From the NCBI RefSeq assembly GCF_019175345.1, contig NZ_CP077717.1:186001-250000 (forward strand): a stretch of 64,000 bases of DNA, in the 5' to 3' direction. Positions 10,210 to 19,048 of the stretch are shown here, piece by piece. The translations under genes were made by a program, and so were the position numbers. Position 1 is the stretch's first letter; each line of letters starts with the position of its first letter. The DNA comes from Saccharolobus shibatae B12 (GTDB lineage Archaea; Thermoproteota; Thermoprotei_A; Sulfolobales; Sulfolobaceae). The notes under the pieces were generated by a model. It saw only the letters and a list, made by a program, of their open reading frames with translations, made no database searches and had not been told where the DNA came from.

Positions 10210-11604
10210 GTGTGTAGTGTATCTGGAGTCCTTATATTAAACCCTAAAAATTTTGACAAAGTTGAGCGAAAATTAGCTGATATTCTCAAAAGGGCAGAGG
10301 ATAGAGGCAGGGATAGTTTTGGAATTGTTGTAATTCAAAAGGACGGTACGGTGAAAGTGAGAAAATCCATAGGGAAGCCTTCAGAAAAAGAGGAATTACT
10401 GTATGGAATTTTAGATGAAGACTCTAGAGTAGTAATAGCTAATAATAGGGCAGAGCCTACGACTGAATATGTTAGACAGAAGACTGAAGAGGATATTCAA
10501 CCCTTTATCGGAGATAGATATATTGTAACCCATAATGGAATAATAGCGAATGATTTAGAATTAGAGAAAAAATATGAGCTTAAAAGAAAAACTAAGATCG
10601 ATAGTGCAATTCTTCCATCACTTTTAGATAAAACATGGGATGGTAATCTTGGAACATTAAAGGGAATTTTAGAACAAATAAGAGGAAGCTTTGCTTTAGT
10701 TATAGGTGATAAGAGAAATCCTGATAGAATATTTCTAGCTCAGAACTTTAAGCCATTATATATGGCTTATGACTACTCGTTGGAGTCAATATTCTTTACG
10801 TCTCTTGATGAATATTTTGACGTAAAGCCATTTGACCCAGTAAACGTAACTAAACTAGAACCTTATTCTGTAGTAATGGTGAGTTTAAATAAGCAAATAA
10901 CTACGTTACCGATCATAGAGAAAAGAAAAAAACATAAGGTACTCGTTGTGGCAAGTGGTGGGCTAGATTCAACTGTTGCGGCTACTAAACTTTTAAGGGA
11001 AGGTCACGAAGTTACACTAATACACTTTAATTACCATCATAAAGCTGAGGAAAGGGAAAGAGAGGCAGTGAGGAAGATTGCTGAGTATTTGCAAGTTCCT
11101 CTAATTGAAATAAATACAGATTTATTTAAAATGATAGGCCACGCTACACTAATAAAGGGAGGGGGAGAGATAGTTAAGGATAGGAAAGGAGAAGAAGGGG
11201 CAGAGTTTGCGCACGAATGGGTTCCTGCAAGAAACCTAATTTTCTTTTCAGCGGCATTAGCAATTGCCGAAGCTTATGGATACGACGCAATAGCCTCTGG
11301 GATAAATTTAGAGGAAGCTGGAGCTTATCCAGATAACGAGATGGAGTTCATAAGGATGTTAAGTAAGTTAAGCCCCTATGCGACTGGCCCAAATAAGAAA
11401 GTGGATGTATTGATGCCAGTTGGTAATTTAGTGAAGCATGAAATAGTAAAGCTGGGATACGAAATTGGTGCTCCATTACATTTAACATGGAGCTGTTATG
11501 AAGGAGGGCAAAAACATTGTGGGAAATGTGGACCTTGCTATATGAGGAGGGTGGCGTTTAAGATTAATGGACTTAGAGATCCAGTGGAGTATGCTGAAGA
11601 ATGA
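10210..11604 (+). CDS. GAT-QueC: class II glutamine amidotransferase fused to QueC-like domain, archaeosine synthesis
   Basis: Known crenarchaeal fusion proposed to convert preQ0-tRNA to archaeosine using glutamine-derived ammonia, standing in for ArcS. The GTG start at 10210 puts Cys at position 2 (MCSVSG), the N-terminal nucleophile of class II amidotransferases, which fixes this start. The amidotransferase spans about 1-235. The QueC half has the PP-loop SGGLDST (249-255), VPARN (338-342), YPD (373-375) and four zinc Cys (C429, C437, C440, C443). Total 464 residues, as expected for the fusion. It acts on tRNA in the cytosol. The TusA-like gene immediately upstream may be co-transcribed. 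Confidence 0.88.
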   Translation: MCSVSGVLILNPKNFDKVERKLADILKRAEDRGRDSFGIVVIQKDGTVKVRKSIGKPSEKEELLYGILDEDSRVVIANNRAEPTTEYVRQKTEEDIQPFIGDRYIVTHNGIIANDLELEKKYELKRKTKIDSAILPSLLDKTWDGNLGTLKGILEQIRGSFALVIGDKRNPDRIFLAQNFKPLYMAYDYSLESIFFTSLDEYFDVKPFDPVNVTKLEPYSVVMVSLNKQITTLPIIEKRKKHKVLVVASGGLDSTVAATKLLREGHEVTLIHFNYHHKAEEREREAVRKIAEYLQVPLIEINTDLFKMIGHATLIKGGGEIVKDRKGEEGAEFAHEWVPARNLIFFSAALAIAEAYGYDAIASGINLEEAGAYPDNEMEFIRMLSKLSPYATGPNKKVDVLMPVGNLVKHEIVKLGYEIGAPLHLTWSCYEGGQKHCGKCGPCYMRRVAFKINGLRDPVEYAEE

Positions 11605-11643
11605 TCGAATACTTTAATAACCATTTGGATAGTACTATTTTTT

Positions 11644-12504
11644 ATGCTTTCTCCAATAGAATTTTTTGTTACAGTTGTGCTAGTTAGTGCTCTTTCAGGT
11701 ATACTAGGCGCTCTGACTGGTTTAGGTGGGGCCACGTTTTTAGTACCAATTTATACATTATATCTAAACGTACCTATTGCATATGCTTCTGGAGCTAGTC
11801 TAATTTCAACTATAGCTACTTCTAGCGGTGCAGCTAGTGCATATATTAGGGATAGAATAACTAATGTGAAAATAGGGATGGGGCTTGAGATAGCTACTAC
11901 AACAGGGTCTATAGCTGGAGCCTTGACAGTAGCATACATCTATGCTCATCATTTAGAATTTATAGTGTATATTGTTTTTGGGATTGTTCTCCTTTCTCAA
12001 GTTTATGTGCAACTTGCCAAGTCTAAATTTGAGCTTCCTAAACCCATTAAACCAGATTGGACAACTAGAGTTTTTGAGCTTTATGGAAAATATTATGATA
12101 CGGTGTTAAAACAAGAGGTTGAATACCACGGTGTTAGGTGGTGGCTTGGCGAAATAATAATGTTTTTTGCTGGTTTCATTTCAGGCTTGTTGGGAATAGG
12201 TTCAGGAGCATTAAAGGTTTTAGGTATGGATTGGGCGATGAACCTACCAATGAAAGTTAGTACTACTACAAGTAATTTCATGATTGGTGTTACAGCTGCA
12301 ACTGGAAGTTCAATTTACTGGATATTGGGATATATACAACCATTTTTAGCTGCGGGTACTGCATTAGGAGTTTTGATTGGGGCATTTATTGGAACTAAAA
12401 TATTACTGAGAGTTACAAATAAAACTATAAGGTATATTTTTACTGTGATTCTCGTCTTCTTGGGAATTCAAATGATATTAAGGGGTCTGGGATATGGACT
12501 TTAA
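11644..12504 (+). CDS. TauE/SafE family sulfite/anion exporter
   Basis: A 286-residue polytopic membrane protein with two similar halves. Each begins with a glycine-rich loop (GILGALTGLGGATFLVP at about 19-35; GFISGLLGIGSGALKV in the second half), the signature of the TauE/SafE permeases that export sulfite or sulfur-containing organic anions. A charged cytosolic loop separates the halves. It overlaps the DUF1634 gene by 11 bp; this pair is common in archaea and suggests that the two proteins work together. A TATA-like CTTTAATAA about 30 bp before the ATG suggests a leaderless transcript. Sulfite handling would suit a sulfur-metabolising host. Confidence 0.88.
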   Translation: MLSPIEFFVTVVLVSALSGILGALTGLGGATFLVPIYTLYLNVPIAYASGASLISTIATSSGAASAYIRDRITNVKIGMGLEIATTTGSIAGALTVAYIYAHHLEFIVYIVFGIVLLSQVYVQLAKSKFELPKPIKPDWTTRVFELYGKYYDTVLKQEVEYHGVRWWLGEIIMFFAGFISGLLGIGSGALKVLGMDWAMNLPMKVSTTTSNFMIGVTAATGSSIYWILGYIQPFLAAGTALGVLIGAFIGTKILLRVTNKTIRYIFTVILVFLGIQMILRGLGYGL

Positions 12505-12877
12505 CAATATTATAGGCAATACATTAAGAATAGGCGTAATTATTAGTGCGATAATAATTATTTTCGGAGTGGCTCTATTATTTGTATACAATGGTTCCAA
12601 CGGGTTTACTATTACTCAGATATCAAGTTCAAACTCAATTGTTAACAGTTCAATTTTTAAACCTTCTGAAATATTTAGTGGATTACCTAAGCTATACGGC
12701 CTAGATTATATATACTTAGGACTAATGGTTCTAATAGCTACTCCAGTACTTAGAGTATTGTTAGGAATAGCACAATTCGCTTCTGAGAGAAATAAATTAT
12801 ATACAATAATAACTGTAATTGTATTTTTCAATCTAATGTTTGCAATATTCATATTACCTATACTCATAAGTAAGTAA
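12494..12877 (+). CDS. DUF1634 membrane protein, partner of TauE/SafE permease
   Basis: A 127-residue protein with three hydrophobic segments (about 11-33, 72-93 and 107-125). DUF1634 proteins have this size and topology and are usually encoded right after a TauE/SafE permease. The ATG lies inside the permease reading frame (11-bp overlap), so translation is probably coupled. The loop between the first and second segments (about 34-70) is Ser/Asn-rich and probably faces outside. The 3' end overlaps the convergent HipA-like kinase gene by 24 bp. The biochemical role of the family is not known; a regulatory or accessory subunit of the exporter is the natural guess. Confidence 0.78.
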   Translation: MDFNNIIGNTLRIGVIISAIIIIFGVALLFVYNGSNGFTITQISSSNSIVNSSIFKPSEIFSGLPKLYGLDYIYLGLMVLIATPVLRVLLGIAQFASERNKLYTIITVIVFFNLMFAIFILPILISK

Positions 12878-13474
12878 TATTTTACCATCTTTCAAATATT
12901 CCATTCTTTTTTCTAAAATCTTAAGATTTAATTCCATTTGCTCATCTATAATTTGCTTAGTAAGCAACTTGCAGAAATTACTCTCAGCCACCTCAGAGAA
13001 GCTTTCCTTGAGAATGTTCGATATGGTATTATAATCAATTGATGATAACAGATCTATTCCATCTTTAAAATCATCCTCATTAGCCCACAAATTAAACCTA
13101 CTCACCTTTTTATCGATTATTTGTATTATGTAATATAACGGTTTCCAAGCAGATAGCGAGTGCCCGTGATCAATGATAAATCCCTTTCCATTCTTTGACA
13201 GTACATGATCTTCTTTTAAATCTATGTTCAAAATCCACTCTTCAAATGCTAAACTCATCTTGATTTCATCTAAATTACTTATGTTTTCATTTGAAGCTTT
13301 ATCCGGTAAGTACTCCATTAGAAGCCCCGTTTCTTCTCCATATTTCACTAAGAATACTTCTGGTATAGGCAAATCTAATAGTTTACCTACTCTCGAAGCG
13401 AATAATTCAGATACGATTTCCAAAGCGACGTTTATATCTCTCTCTTTTTTTGTAGGCTTAAAGTATAATAACAA
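12854..13474 (-). CDS. HipA-like kinase family protein
   Basis: A 206-residue protein matching the HipA-like kinase group: a short N-lobe with the lipase-like phrase DLPIPEVFLVKYG (about 34-46), a hinge GLLMEYLP (50-57), then LNIDLKEDH (82-90, with D85 and D88) and the metal-binding FIIDHGHS (99-106, D102). No HipB-type HTH antitoxin is next to it, so it is not a standard toxin pair. The listed start is TTG; the frame continues upstream for several codons (YGQTFTTAL) without an ATG before a stop, so the true N-terminus may start at a non-standard codon and be about ten residues longer. The substrate is unknown. Confidence 0.6.
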   Translation of the reverse strand: MLLYFKPTKKERDINVALEIVSELFASRVGKLLDLPIPEVFLVKYGEETGLLMEYLPDKASNENISNLDEIKMSLAFEEWILNIDLKEDHVLSKNGKGFIIDHGHSLSAWKPLYYIIQIIDKKVSRFNLWANEDDFKDGIDLLSSIDYNTISNILKESFSEVAESNFCKLLTKQIIDEQMELNLKILEKRMEYLKDGKILLTYEYR

Positions 13475-13576
13475 TGCAGTGGTAAAAGTTTGGCCATAAA
13501 TATAAAATTATCTTATAACATATCTACAGACCTTTTTAACACAAACTTATTTTACATATAGTTATATTATAATATA

Positions 13577-13756
13577 ATGGAAGATGTTAAACAGTCTGTA
13601 GAAAAAATAATAAAGGATCGGGAGTGGATAACATTTAATGACCTATTAAAATATGTACCGTATCCAGCTCCAGAAGTTTATAACGCATTATCTCAACTTA
13701 TTAAGGAAAATAAGGTTGGGAGAAGAGGAAGATATTTCTATTACGTAAAGAGGTAA
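13577..13756 (+). CDS. Small winged-helix DNA-binding protein, 59 residues
   Basis: A 59-codon gene, ATG to TAA, missed by a 60-residue cut-off. The product has a helix (KQSVEKIIKDREW), a second helix and turn (FNDLLKYVPYPAPEVYNALSQLIKE) and a basic wing (NKVGRRGRYFYYVKR), the plain layout of a single winged-helix domain. Charge and composition match small Sulfolobales regulators. It stands alone between the HipA-like kinase and the TRIC-like channel, ending 7 bp before the convergent channel gene. TATA-like AT-rich sequence (ATATAATATAATATAATG region, 13561-13577) precedes it. It is probably a DNA-binding regulator; the target is unknown. Confidence 0.65.
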   Translation: MEDVKQSVEKIIKDREWITFNDLLKYVPYPAPEVYNALSQLIKENKVGRRGRYFYYVKR

Positions 13757-13763
13757 GCAAGAG

Positions 13764-14387
13764 CTAACTTTTATTAGATTCCCGTCTAGGTAAATTAAAA
13801 TTGTATTTTATTGCAAAAATTCTCAGTAAAAATGTGCTTAGAAAACTTACAAATAAACTACCGTGATGCAAGTAAGGAATAGTGAAATAGTATATTATCC
13901 CACCAAGAAGAGCTGCGGTAGCATATATTTCCTTAGTGAGTATCATAGGTGTTTCGTTTACAAGAAGATCCCTTATTACACCCCCTCCAGTACCAACAAT
14001 GGTTGCAATTAATCCAACTGATATTGGATTTAATCCATAAGAATAAGCCAACGACGCACCTAATGTTGCAAAGGTTGAAAGACCTATGGCATCGCTTATT
14101 GCAATTATGATTTTTATTGGATTAGCCTCTAACCATTTATAGAAATAAAATACGAAAATGGAAATACCTACGCTTAGTAGTAGATAATTCCATTCCTTAA
14201 GTATCTGTGGTGGATATATGCCTAGTAAAATATCTGCGATTATACCTCCAGCATAGCTAGTTACCACTCCCACGATTATTACGCCAAAAAGATCTAACCC
14301 TTTATTAGTTCCCTTAAGAGATCCAGAGATTGTAAATGCGATTATTCCTACTACGTTAAGTAATTCCAAGATCATATACATTGTCAA
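13764..14387 (-). CDS. TRIC-type cation channel (UPF0126/YadS family)
   Basis: A 207-residue membrane protein with about seven hydrophobic segments arranged as two three-helix repeats plus a final helix. The hallmark glycines and DxxG-type loops are present: SYAGGIIADILLG in the first repeat and GTGGGVIRDLLV in the second. Prokaryotic TRIC homologues are trimeric cation channels, probably for K+. The length is normal for the family. It stands alone, convergent with the small winged-helix gene. Which ion it carries and how it is gated cannot be read from sequence. Confidence 0.85.
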   Translation of the reverse strand: MTMYMILELLNVVGIIAFTISGSLKGTNKGLDLFGVIIVGVVTSYAGGIIADILLGIYPPQILKEWNYLLLSVGISIFVFYFYKWLEANPIKIIIAISDAIGLSTFATLGASLAYSYGLNPISVGLIATIVGTGGGVIRDLLVNETPMILTKEIYATAALLGGIIYYFTIPYLHHGSLFVSFLSTFLLRIFAIKYNFNLPRRESNKS

Positions 14388-14732
14388 AGAAATTCTTCAC
14401 AACCTATAACTTTTTCTCATAGACTATCATAAGCTTGCCCTTGTAACTAGTTTTTATCTTCAAGTTATATTTGTTCTTTTTATTAAAAATTAAAAAATTC
14501 GCATTCTATGTAGAGAGATCGATTAATATTAAATTAATAGAAAATCGTTTTTAGAAGGATTAGTTAATAAAAGGCTTTTTTAATTTCAATTCTTGCTATG
14601 TTGAGAGATCATATCAAATTCTAACGAGAAGATTTTTTAACTAAACTATTTCCAACGTATGTGCAATTAATAGTCCCACGAAATCGTAGATTACTTCTTT
14701 GTACTACGTGTTTTTATTTTTGAGATTTTAGT
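14388..14732. other. Non-coding AT-rich interval
   Basis: About 345 bp without a convincing gene. It holds an imperfect direct repeat: CTATGTAGAGAGATC (14506-14520) and CTATGTTGAGAGATC (14596-14610), 14 of 15 matching and exactly 90 bp apart. No tRNA or guide-RNA boxes were seen. Confidence 0.5.
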
Positions 14733-14888
14733 TTAGTGTATATTTTTAATTAATCTTAAGATTTTTATCAAAACGGATAAAGACGAGAGAAGAAGCATTA
14801 AAAGTACCAATAGTAAAGAAATGAATAAGGCTAATTCCGAATAAATTGGTCTAAAAAACAACGTTAAAATTATAACAGCTCTTATCAT
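14733..14888 (-). CDS. Possible 51-residue single-pass membrane protein
   Basis: A short ORF from ATG (14888) to TAA (14733), starting 15 bp after the stop of the large surface protein gene on the same strand. It encodes an Arg-containing start, a hydrophobic run of about 24 residues rich in Leu (LALFISLLLVLLMLLL and on), and a basic tail (IKILRLIKN). That is the look of a small membrane subunit, with the basic tail probably cytosolic. No clear Shine-Dalgarno sequence precedes it. Random AT-rich DNA can encode Leu-rich ORFs, so this is only a candidate; its place suggests a role with the surface protein. Confidence 0.4.
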   Translation of the reverse strand: MIRAVIILTLFFRPIYSELALFISLLLVLLMLLLSSLSVLIKILRLIKNIH

Positions 14889-14903
14889 TACTTTAAAGAT
14901 GTC

Positions 14904-17813
14904 TCATTTTCTTTTATTTCTTACTCTTAGAAGTACTGTAGCAATCACTACAACTATTATTATTATCACTATAATTGCTATAATGCCAATAGGAGATTTG
15001 AAGAACTGTTCATAGAATGGAGGAGATATTGTCACATAGAATGTATCAGACTGCTCAAATGGGAATAACGCACCAGTCTGATTCCATATTAAAGCTATTG
15101 CCAATGGGTAGGTTCCAGAGGATGCTCCACTGCTCACATCAACTACAAAAGTTACATTTATTGTTTGTCCAGGAGCAATATCTCCAGCGAATACCTCAGA
15201 TGCTGTCAGTGCTTGTAATGGGTTTGATGAACTTACATGAGGATATATTAGATTAGAAGTACCTAGCCTAACTATAACGTTCTTAGCTGTCGAATTTCCA
15301 GTGTTTTTAAGAGTTATTGTGATTGGTACGTTACTATCTCCTGCACTTAGTGAAGGGTAAGATACTCCTACTACGATCAGATTAGCCTTGGGATATATTT
15401 GTAATGGGTATTGATAAGTTTCTTTCCCACCATCATAGGTAATGGTAACGTTTATAATATAGGTTTTAGGTATAGTATCATTTGGAACATTTATGAGGAA
15501 TGTGGCATTAACTGGTGCTCCTACTGGTAGTGCTCCTAAATGTAGTGGATTAGAAGATATAACTTGGAATGGTGATTGAATGCTCACATTGGCGTTTTCT
15601 GCTATGCCACCTCCAAAGTTTGTTAAAATTACCAATAATCTAACGTCGTAATAGCTAGGAAATACTTGAGGTGGAATTGTTACCAAATTTACTGAAATAT
15701 TTGGTGAATAAATTGTTATTGGGATCGTTATTGTAGTTTTGTGATTGAAGTAATACAGAGTTGCTGGTATGTAGTATACTCCTGGTGTAGCATTTGGAAA
15801 CACACTTACAGTTACCGTAGCATAATTTTCTTGCCCAGCTGGCACAATACCAATTTGTGCATTAGTCTGATGGAAGATTAATGGATACTCTACGTTCTGG
15901 AAAACTAGGGTAGCATTGAGAATATTAACGTCACCAGTGTTTTTGAGTAAAACTGTTAAAGGTACATCGTTCTCACCTGAAGAAACTGTTATTGGGGACG
16001 TTACTCCTCCCCACAAACTTTGAGCTTGTATTGTAATATATCCTAGGATATCAACCGTTATCATTATGTTTTCTTTAAATCCACCATAAGCCACTAAGGT
16101 TGCTGGTATGTAGTATACTCCTGGTGTAGCATTTGGAAACACGTTAGCTGTAACTGTTACGTAATTATAGCTACCTGCGGGAACGAAACCAACGGAGGCG
16201 TTTTGCTGGAGGAACTGTATCGGATAATGAGATTGTAATATTAGGCTCACATTTGTCATTAGGTTTTCTCCAAGATTCTTTATTACTATCGTTAACGGTA
16301 CGTTATTCTCTCCCGGCGCTACTAGTATCGGATTAGATAAAGAACCCCATACACCCTCTACCGAAACTTGATTCAATGACTGTATATATATTGGAACTTT
16401 TACATATTGTATCACACCATCGTAGTACATTACTTTTGCGGTTATGTAGTAAACACCAGTATTTGTTACATTGGGATAAACATTTGCAAGTACTGTTACT
16501 GGTATAGGATAGCCCGCGGGAACGTTTCCTATGGTTACATTGTTCTGTAGGAACTCTACTGGATATTGCGATTGTAAGAACAAGGTTGCATTCGTTATAG
16601 AAGCTATTCCAGTGTTTTGTAGTATTATTGTTAGTGGTATGTTGTTTTCTCCTGGTCCTACTACCATTGGGTTTGATGTTGTTCCCCATACTGAGGATGC
16701 AGAGAAATTAACATAGCCTAAAATGTAAACTGGCATTTCAAAAGTTTGCATGAATCCTCCATCATATGCAACTAACGTTATCGGTACGTAATATACTCCA
16801 GGTGTTACGTTCTTATAGACGTTTGCTACTACTGTTACGTAATTATAGCCTCCAGCTGGTACGAAACCTATCATTGTATAATTTTGGAGGAATTGTATCG
16901 GATAATGAGACTGTAATATTAACATGACATTGGATAATAGGTTTTCTCCAAGGTTCTTTACATAAATAGTGAGGGGAAGTAATGTTTCACCAGGGGCAGC
17001 CACTGTGGGGTCTGATGGTGTACCCCACGCATCTTCTAATGATACTTGATTAGATGAGCCAATATCAATGGGTACTAATACTGTTGTAGTTGCATTATGA
17101 TAGTATATTATATTTAACTTGATATAATACAAACCTTGAGTTACGTTAGGATACACTGAAGCCATTACAGTTGCTTCTCCATAATATCCTGCCGGTATTG
17201 CGGAAATTGTGGCATTATTTTGTAGGAATTTAACTGGAAACTGTGAGTTTAGTTCCAATGTTATATTGGTAACTAATGAATTACCTAAGTTTTGTAGTAT
17301 TATTGTTAGTGGTATGTTGTTTTCTCCTGGTCCTACTACCATTGGGTTTGATGTTGTTCCCCATACTGAGGATGCAGAGAAATTAACATAGCCAGCTATT
17401 ACTATTGGTACTAAAACGTCATAAGTTACCTGGGTACCCGAGGTAGTGACACCTTGGACTATTACTACATCAGTGTATGTACCAGTCTTAGCAGTACTGG
17501 CTATATCAAATAGGTAAGTAACATTTACTGTTTGTCCTTGATTCCACAAGGGAATATGCGTAAGTTCAGTTCCATTATTATAGGGGTAAAGGTAAAACGG
17601 ATAAGTATCTACAGGAATTATTGTTACATCAGTTAAGGTTTGGCCTAGGTTAATCAGATGGAAGGTTATTGGTACCTCAATTTCGCCAGGTGTTATTAGT
17701 TCGCTGCTTGTTGCATATCCTTGAATCGGCGTGGATTGTGAGGATATTGGTAGTGCTAAATATGTTAGAGGAGATAATATTACAAAAAGTAATATTATTA
17801 AACTCCTTCTCAT
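14904..17813 (-). CDS. Large repeat-containing cell-surface protein with signal peptide and C-terminal anchor
   Basis: I place the start at the Met at 17813, giving 969 residues; the open frame reaches 17882 but only 17813 has a Shine-Dalgarno sequence and begins a signal peptide (MRRSLIILLFVILSPLTYL). The body has about eight repeats of about 110 residues, each with a VWG..SNP opening, a PGENNxPLTI strand, a FLQNNATI..PAG turn and a TPGVYYI ending. This is the CARDB/COG1361 S-layer-like beta-sandwich pattern. Many N-x-S/T sites suggest heavy N-glycosylation. The C-terminus has one long Ile/Val membrane segment and a basic tail (RVRNKRK). It is extracellular and membrane-anchored; its ligand or assembly partner is unknown. 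Confidence 0.8.
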   Translation of the reverse strand: MRRSLIILLFVILSPLTYLALPISSQSTPIQGYATSSELITPGEIEVPITFHLINLGQTLTDVTIIPVDTYPFYLYPYNNGTELTHIPLWNQGQTVNVTYLFDIASTAKTGTYTDVVIVQGVTTSGTQVTYDVLVPIVIAGYVNFSASSVWGTTSNPMVVGPGENNIPLTIILQNLGNSLVTNITLELNSQFPVKFLQNNATISAIPAGYYGEATVMASVYPNVTQGLYYIKLNIIYYHNATTTVLVPIDIGSSNQVSLEDAWGTPSDPTVAAPGETLLPLTIYVKNLGENLLSNVMLILQSHYPIQFLQNYTMIGFVPAGGYNYVTVVANVYKNVTPGVYYVPITLVAYDGGFMQTFEMPVYILGYVNFSASSVWGTTSNPMVVGPGENNIPLTIILQNTGIASITNATLFLQSQYPVEFLQNNVTIGNVPAGYPIPVTVLANVYPNVTNTGVYYITAKVMYYDGVIQYVKVPIYIQSLNQVSVEGVWGSLSNPILVAPGENNVPLTIVIKNLGENLMTNVSLILQSHYPIQFLQQNASVGFVPAGSYNYVTVTANVFPNATPGVYYIPATLVAYGGFKENIMITVDILGYITIQAQSLWGGVTSPITVSSGENDVPLTVLLKNTGDVNILNATLVFQNVEYPLIFHQTNAQIGIVPAGQENYATVTVSVFPNATPGVYYIPATLYYFNHKTTITIPITIYSPNISVNLVTIPPQVFPSYYDVRLLVILTNFGGGIAENANVSIQSPFQVISSNPLHLGALPVGAPVNATFLINVPNDTIPKTYIINVTITYDGGKETYQYPLQIYPKANLIVVGVSYPSLSAGDSNVPITITLKNTGNSTAKNVIVRLGTSNLIYPHVSSSNPLQALTASEVFAGDIAPGQTINVTFVVDVSSGASSGTYPLAIALIWNQTGALFPFEQSDTFYVTISPPFYEQFFKSPIGIIAIIVIIIIVVVIATVLLRVRNKRK
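16614..16718. repeat. 105-bp exact direct repeat, copy 1
   Basis: Identical base for base to 17289-17393 and lying 675 bp (225 codons, two protein repeats) from it, in frame within the surface protein gene. It encodes the VWGTTSNPMVVGPGENNIPL part. Exact identity among otherwise diverged repeats points to recent duplication or gene conversion. Confidence 0.95.
17289..17393. repeat. 105-bp exact direct repeat, copy 2
   Basis: Second copy of the 105-bp repeat (see 16614-16718). A further 44-bp exact in-frame repeat of the same gene lies at 15760-15803 and 16099-16142, 113 codons apart. Confidence 0.95.
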
Positions 17814-17818
17814 CAAAA

Positions 17819-17823
17819 TCACC
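17819..17823 (-). promoter_or_regulatory. Shine-Dalgarno sequence fixing the start of the surface protein gene
   Basis: On the minus strand GGTGA lies 5 nt before the ATG at 17813, within GAAGGTGATTTTG. It supports that ATG over the earlier in-frame start at 17882, which would place 23 extra, charged residues before the signal peptide. Confidence 0.7.
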
Positions 17824-17951
17824 TTCAAAAAGATATATCTAAATACTTTTAAGTGTTTTCCTTCTTTCGTTCTTAATAGCACGAAGAATGATCATAGATG
17901 CTATATTACCACTTAAAGAGAAATTCTGAAATTAAAAAATTATTATTGTAT

Positions 17952-19007
17952 TCATAGAATGTATAATTCTTTTTGCAACGTGTTTAGTACTTTCCCATAT
18001 CCTTTTTTTACTACTACTTCGTCTTCTATTCTTATACCAAATTTGCCTGGTAGATAAATTCCAGGTTCTATAGTAAACACCATATTTTGCTCTATTACAT
18101 CATCGTTATCTGGAGAAATGTATGGATCTTCATGAACGTCGATTCCTATACCGTGTCCAGTCCTATGAATAAAGTAAACCCCATATCCCTTATCAGTTAT
18201 AACTTTTCGAGCAATATCGTCAATCTCCTTAGCCCTCATACCCTCTCTTACGTGTTTTTCAGCCTCTTCATTCGCACTTTTGACGATTTCTACAATTTCT
18301 AAAGCTAAAGTGTAGTTAGGTCTACCTAATGAAAACACTCTTGTAGTATCTGTAGAATAGCCCTCATACTTTATTCCGTAATCTATAACTATTACCTCAC
18401 CTCCTTTTACCTTTTTATCACTGCATCTCAAGTGGGGCATAGAAGAGTTAGGACCAGAGGTCACTATTGGATCAAATGAGATATAACCAGCTTCTCCAAT
18501 CAAGAAGCTCTTTAGTTTTCTCTCTATTTCGCACTCCGTCATATTTTCCTTTATATTCGGTACAAATTCTAAAAGAAGTTCTTCTGCTTTCTTAACACCT
18601 TTCTCCATTTTTTCTATTTCCTCATCATCCTTTACTTGTCTAAGCTTTCGCAATATAGCTGAAGCTTTACCTATTCTTCTAGGCTTGAACCTATTTAGTA
18701 TTTCTATAGTGAATATTGAGAAGGTCGTATCGTCAATTAAAATATTGGAATTTTCCTTTAAATTTAGTTTGGAGTAGGGATCCTCCCCATCTCTATAAAC
18801 GATAAGTGGTAATTGCTTTAATTGCTCCTCATAGAGTTTTGGCACGAGCATGAAATAATCGTCTTTAGTGACGAAAAGTAAAAGCGGCCTTTCCATCTGT
18901 TCCTCCGAAAATCCTACTAAATAGAACATGTTGCTAGTAGTTCCAATTATCAGATAATCTGTATCAGTCTTCTCCAATTCCTTTTGTAATCTCTGTATTC
19001 GATCCAT
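17952..19007 (-). CDS. Xaa-Pro dipeptidase (prolidase), M24 family
   Basis: A 351-residue M24 metallopeptidase with the 'pita-bread' fold. The five metal ligands are visible: D and D in VIDYGIKYEGYSTDTTR, H in TGHGIGIDVHEDP, E in FTIEPGIY and E in IRIEDEV. The N-terminal 120 residues form the creatinase-like domain typical of prolidases, which separates it from methionine aminopeptidase. It cleaves dipeptides with C-terminal proline in the cytosol, using Co2+ or Mn2+. The gene diverges from the HDAC-like gene with 41 bp between the starts. Length is normal for archaeal prolidase. Confidence 0.92.
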   Translation of the reverse strand: MDRIQRLQKELEKTDTDYLIIGTTSNMFYLVGFSEEQMERPLLLFVTKDDYFMLVPKLYEEQLKQLPLIVYRDGEDPYSKLNLKENSNILIDDTTFSIFTIEILNRFKPRRIGKASAILRKLRQVKDDEEIEKMEKGVKKAEELLLEFVPNIKENMTECEIERKLKSFLIGEAGYISFDPIVTSGPNSSMPHLRCSDKKVKGGEVIVIDYGIKYEGYSTDTTRVFSLGRPNYTLALEIVEIVKSANEEAEKHVREGMRAKEIDDIARKVITDKGYGVYFIHRTGHGIGIDVHEDPYISPDNDDVIEQNMVFTIEPGIYLPGKFGIRIEDEVVVKKGYGKVLNTLQKELYIL

Positions 19008-19048
19008 GTTCTAAACTTAAATAGACGTGTTATAAAAAGATAGGCTAA

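Noticed and set aside
16333-17391. Several ORFs of 60-118 codons on both strands within the surface protein region
   Set aside because: They are other-frame shadows of the repeat-containing gene; their similarity to each other follows from the DNA repeats.
17814-17882. Extended N-terminus of the surface protein
   Set aside because: It would place charged residues before the signal peptide; a Shine-Dalgarno sequence 5 nt before 17813 supports the shorter form.
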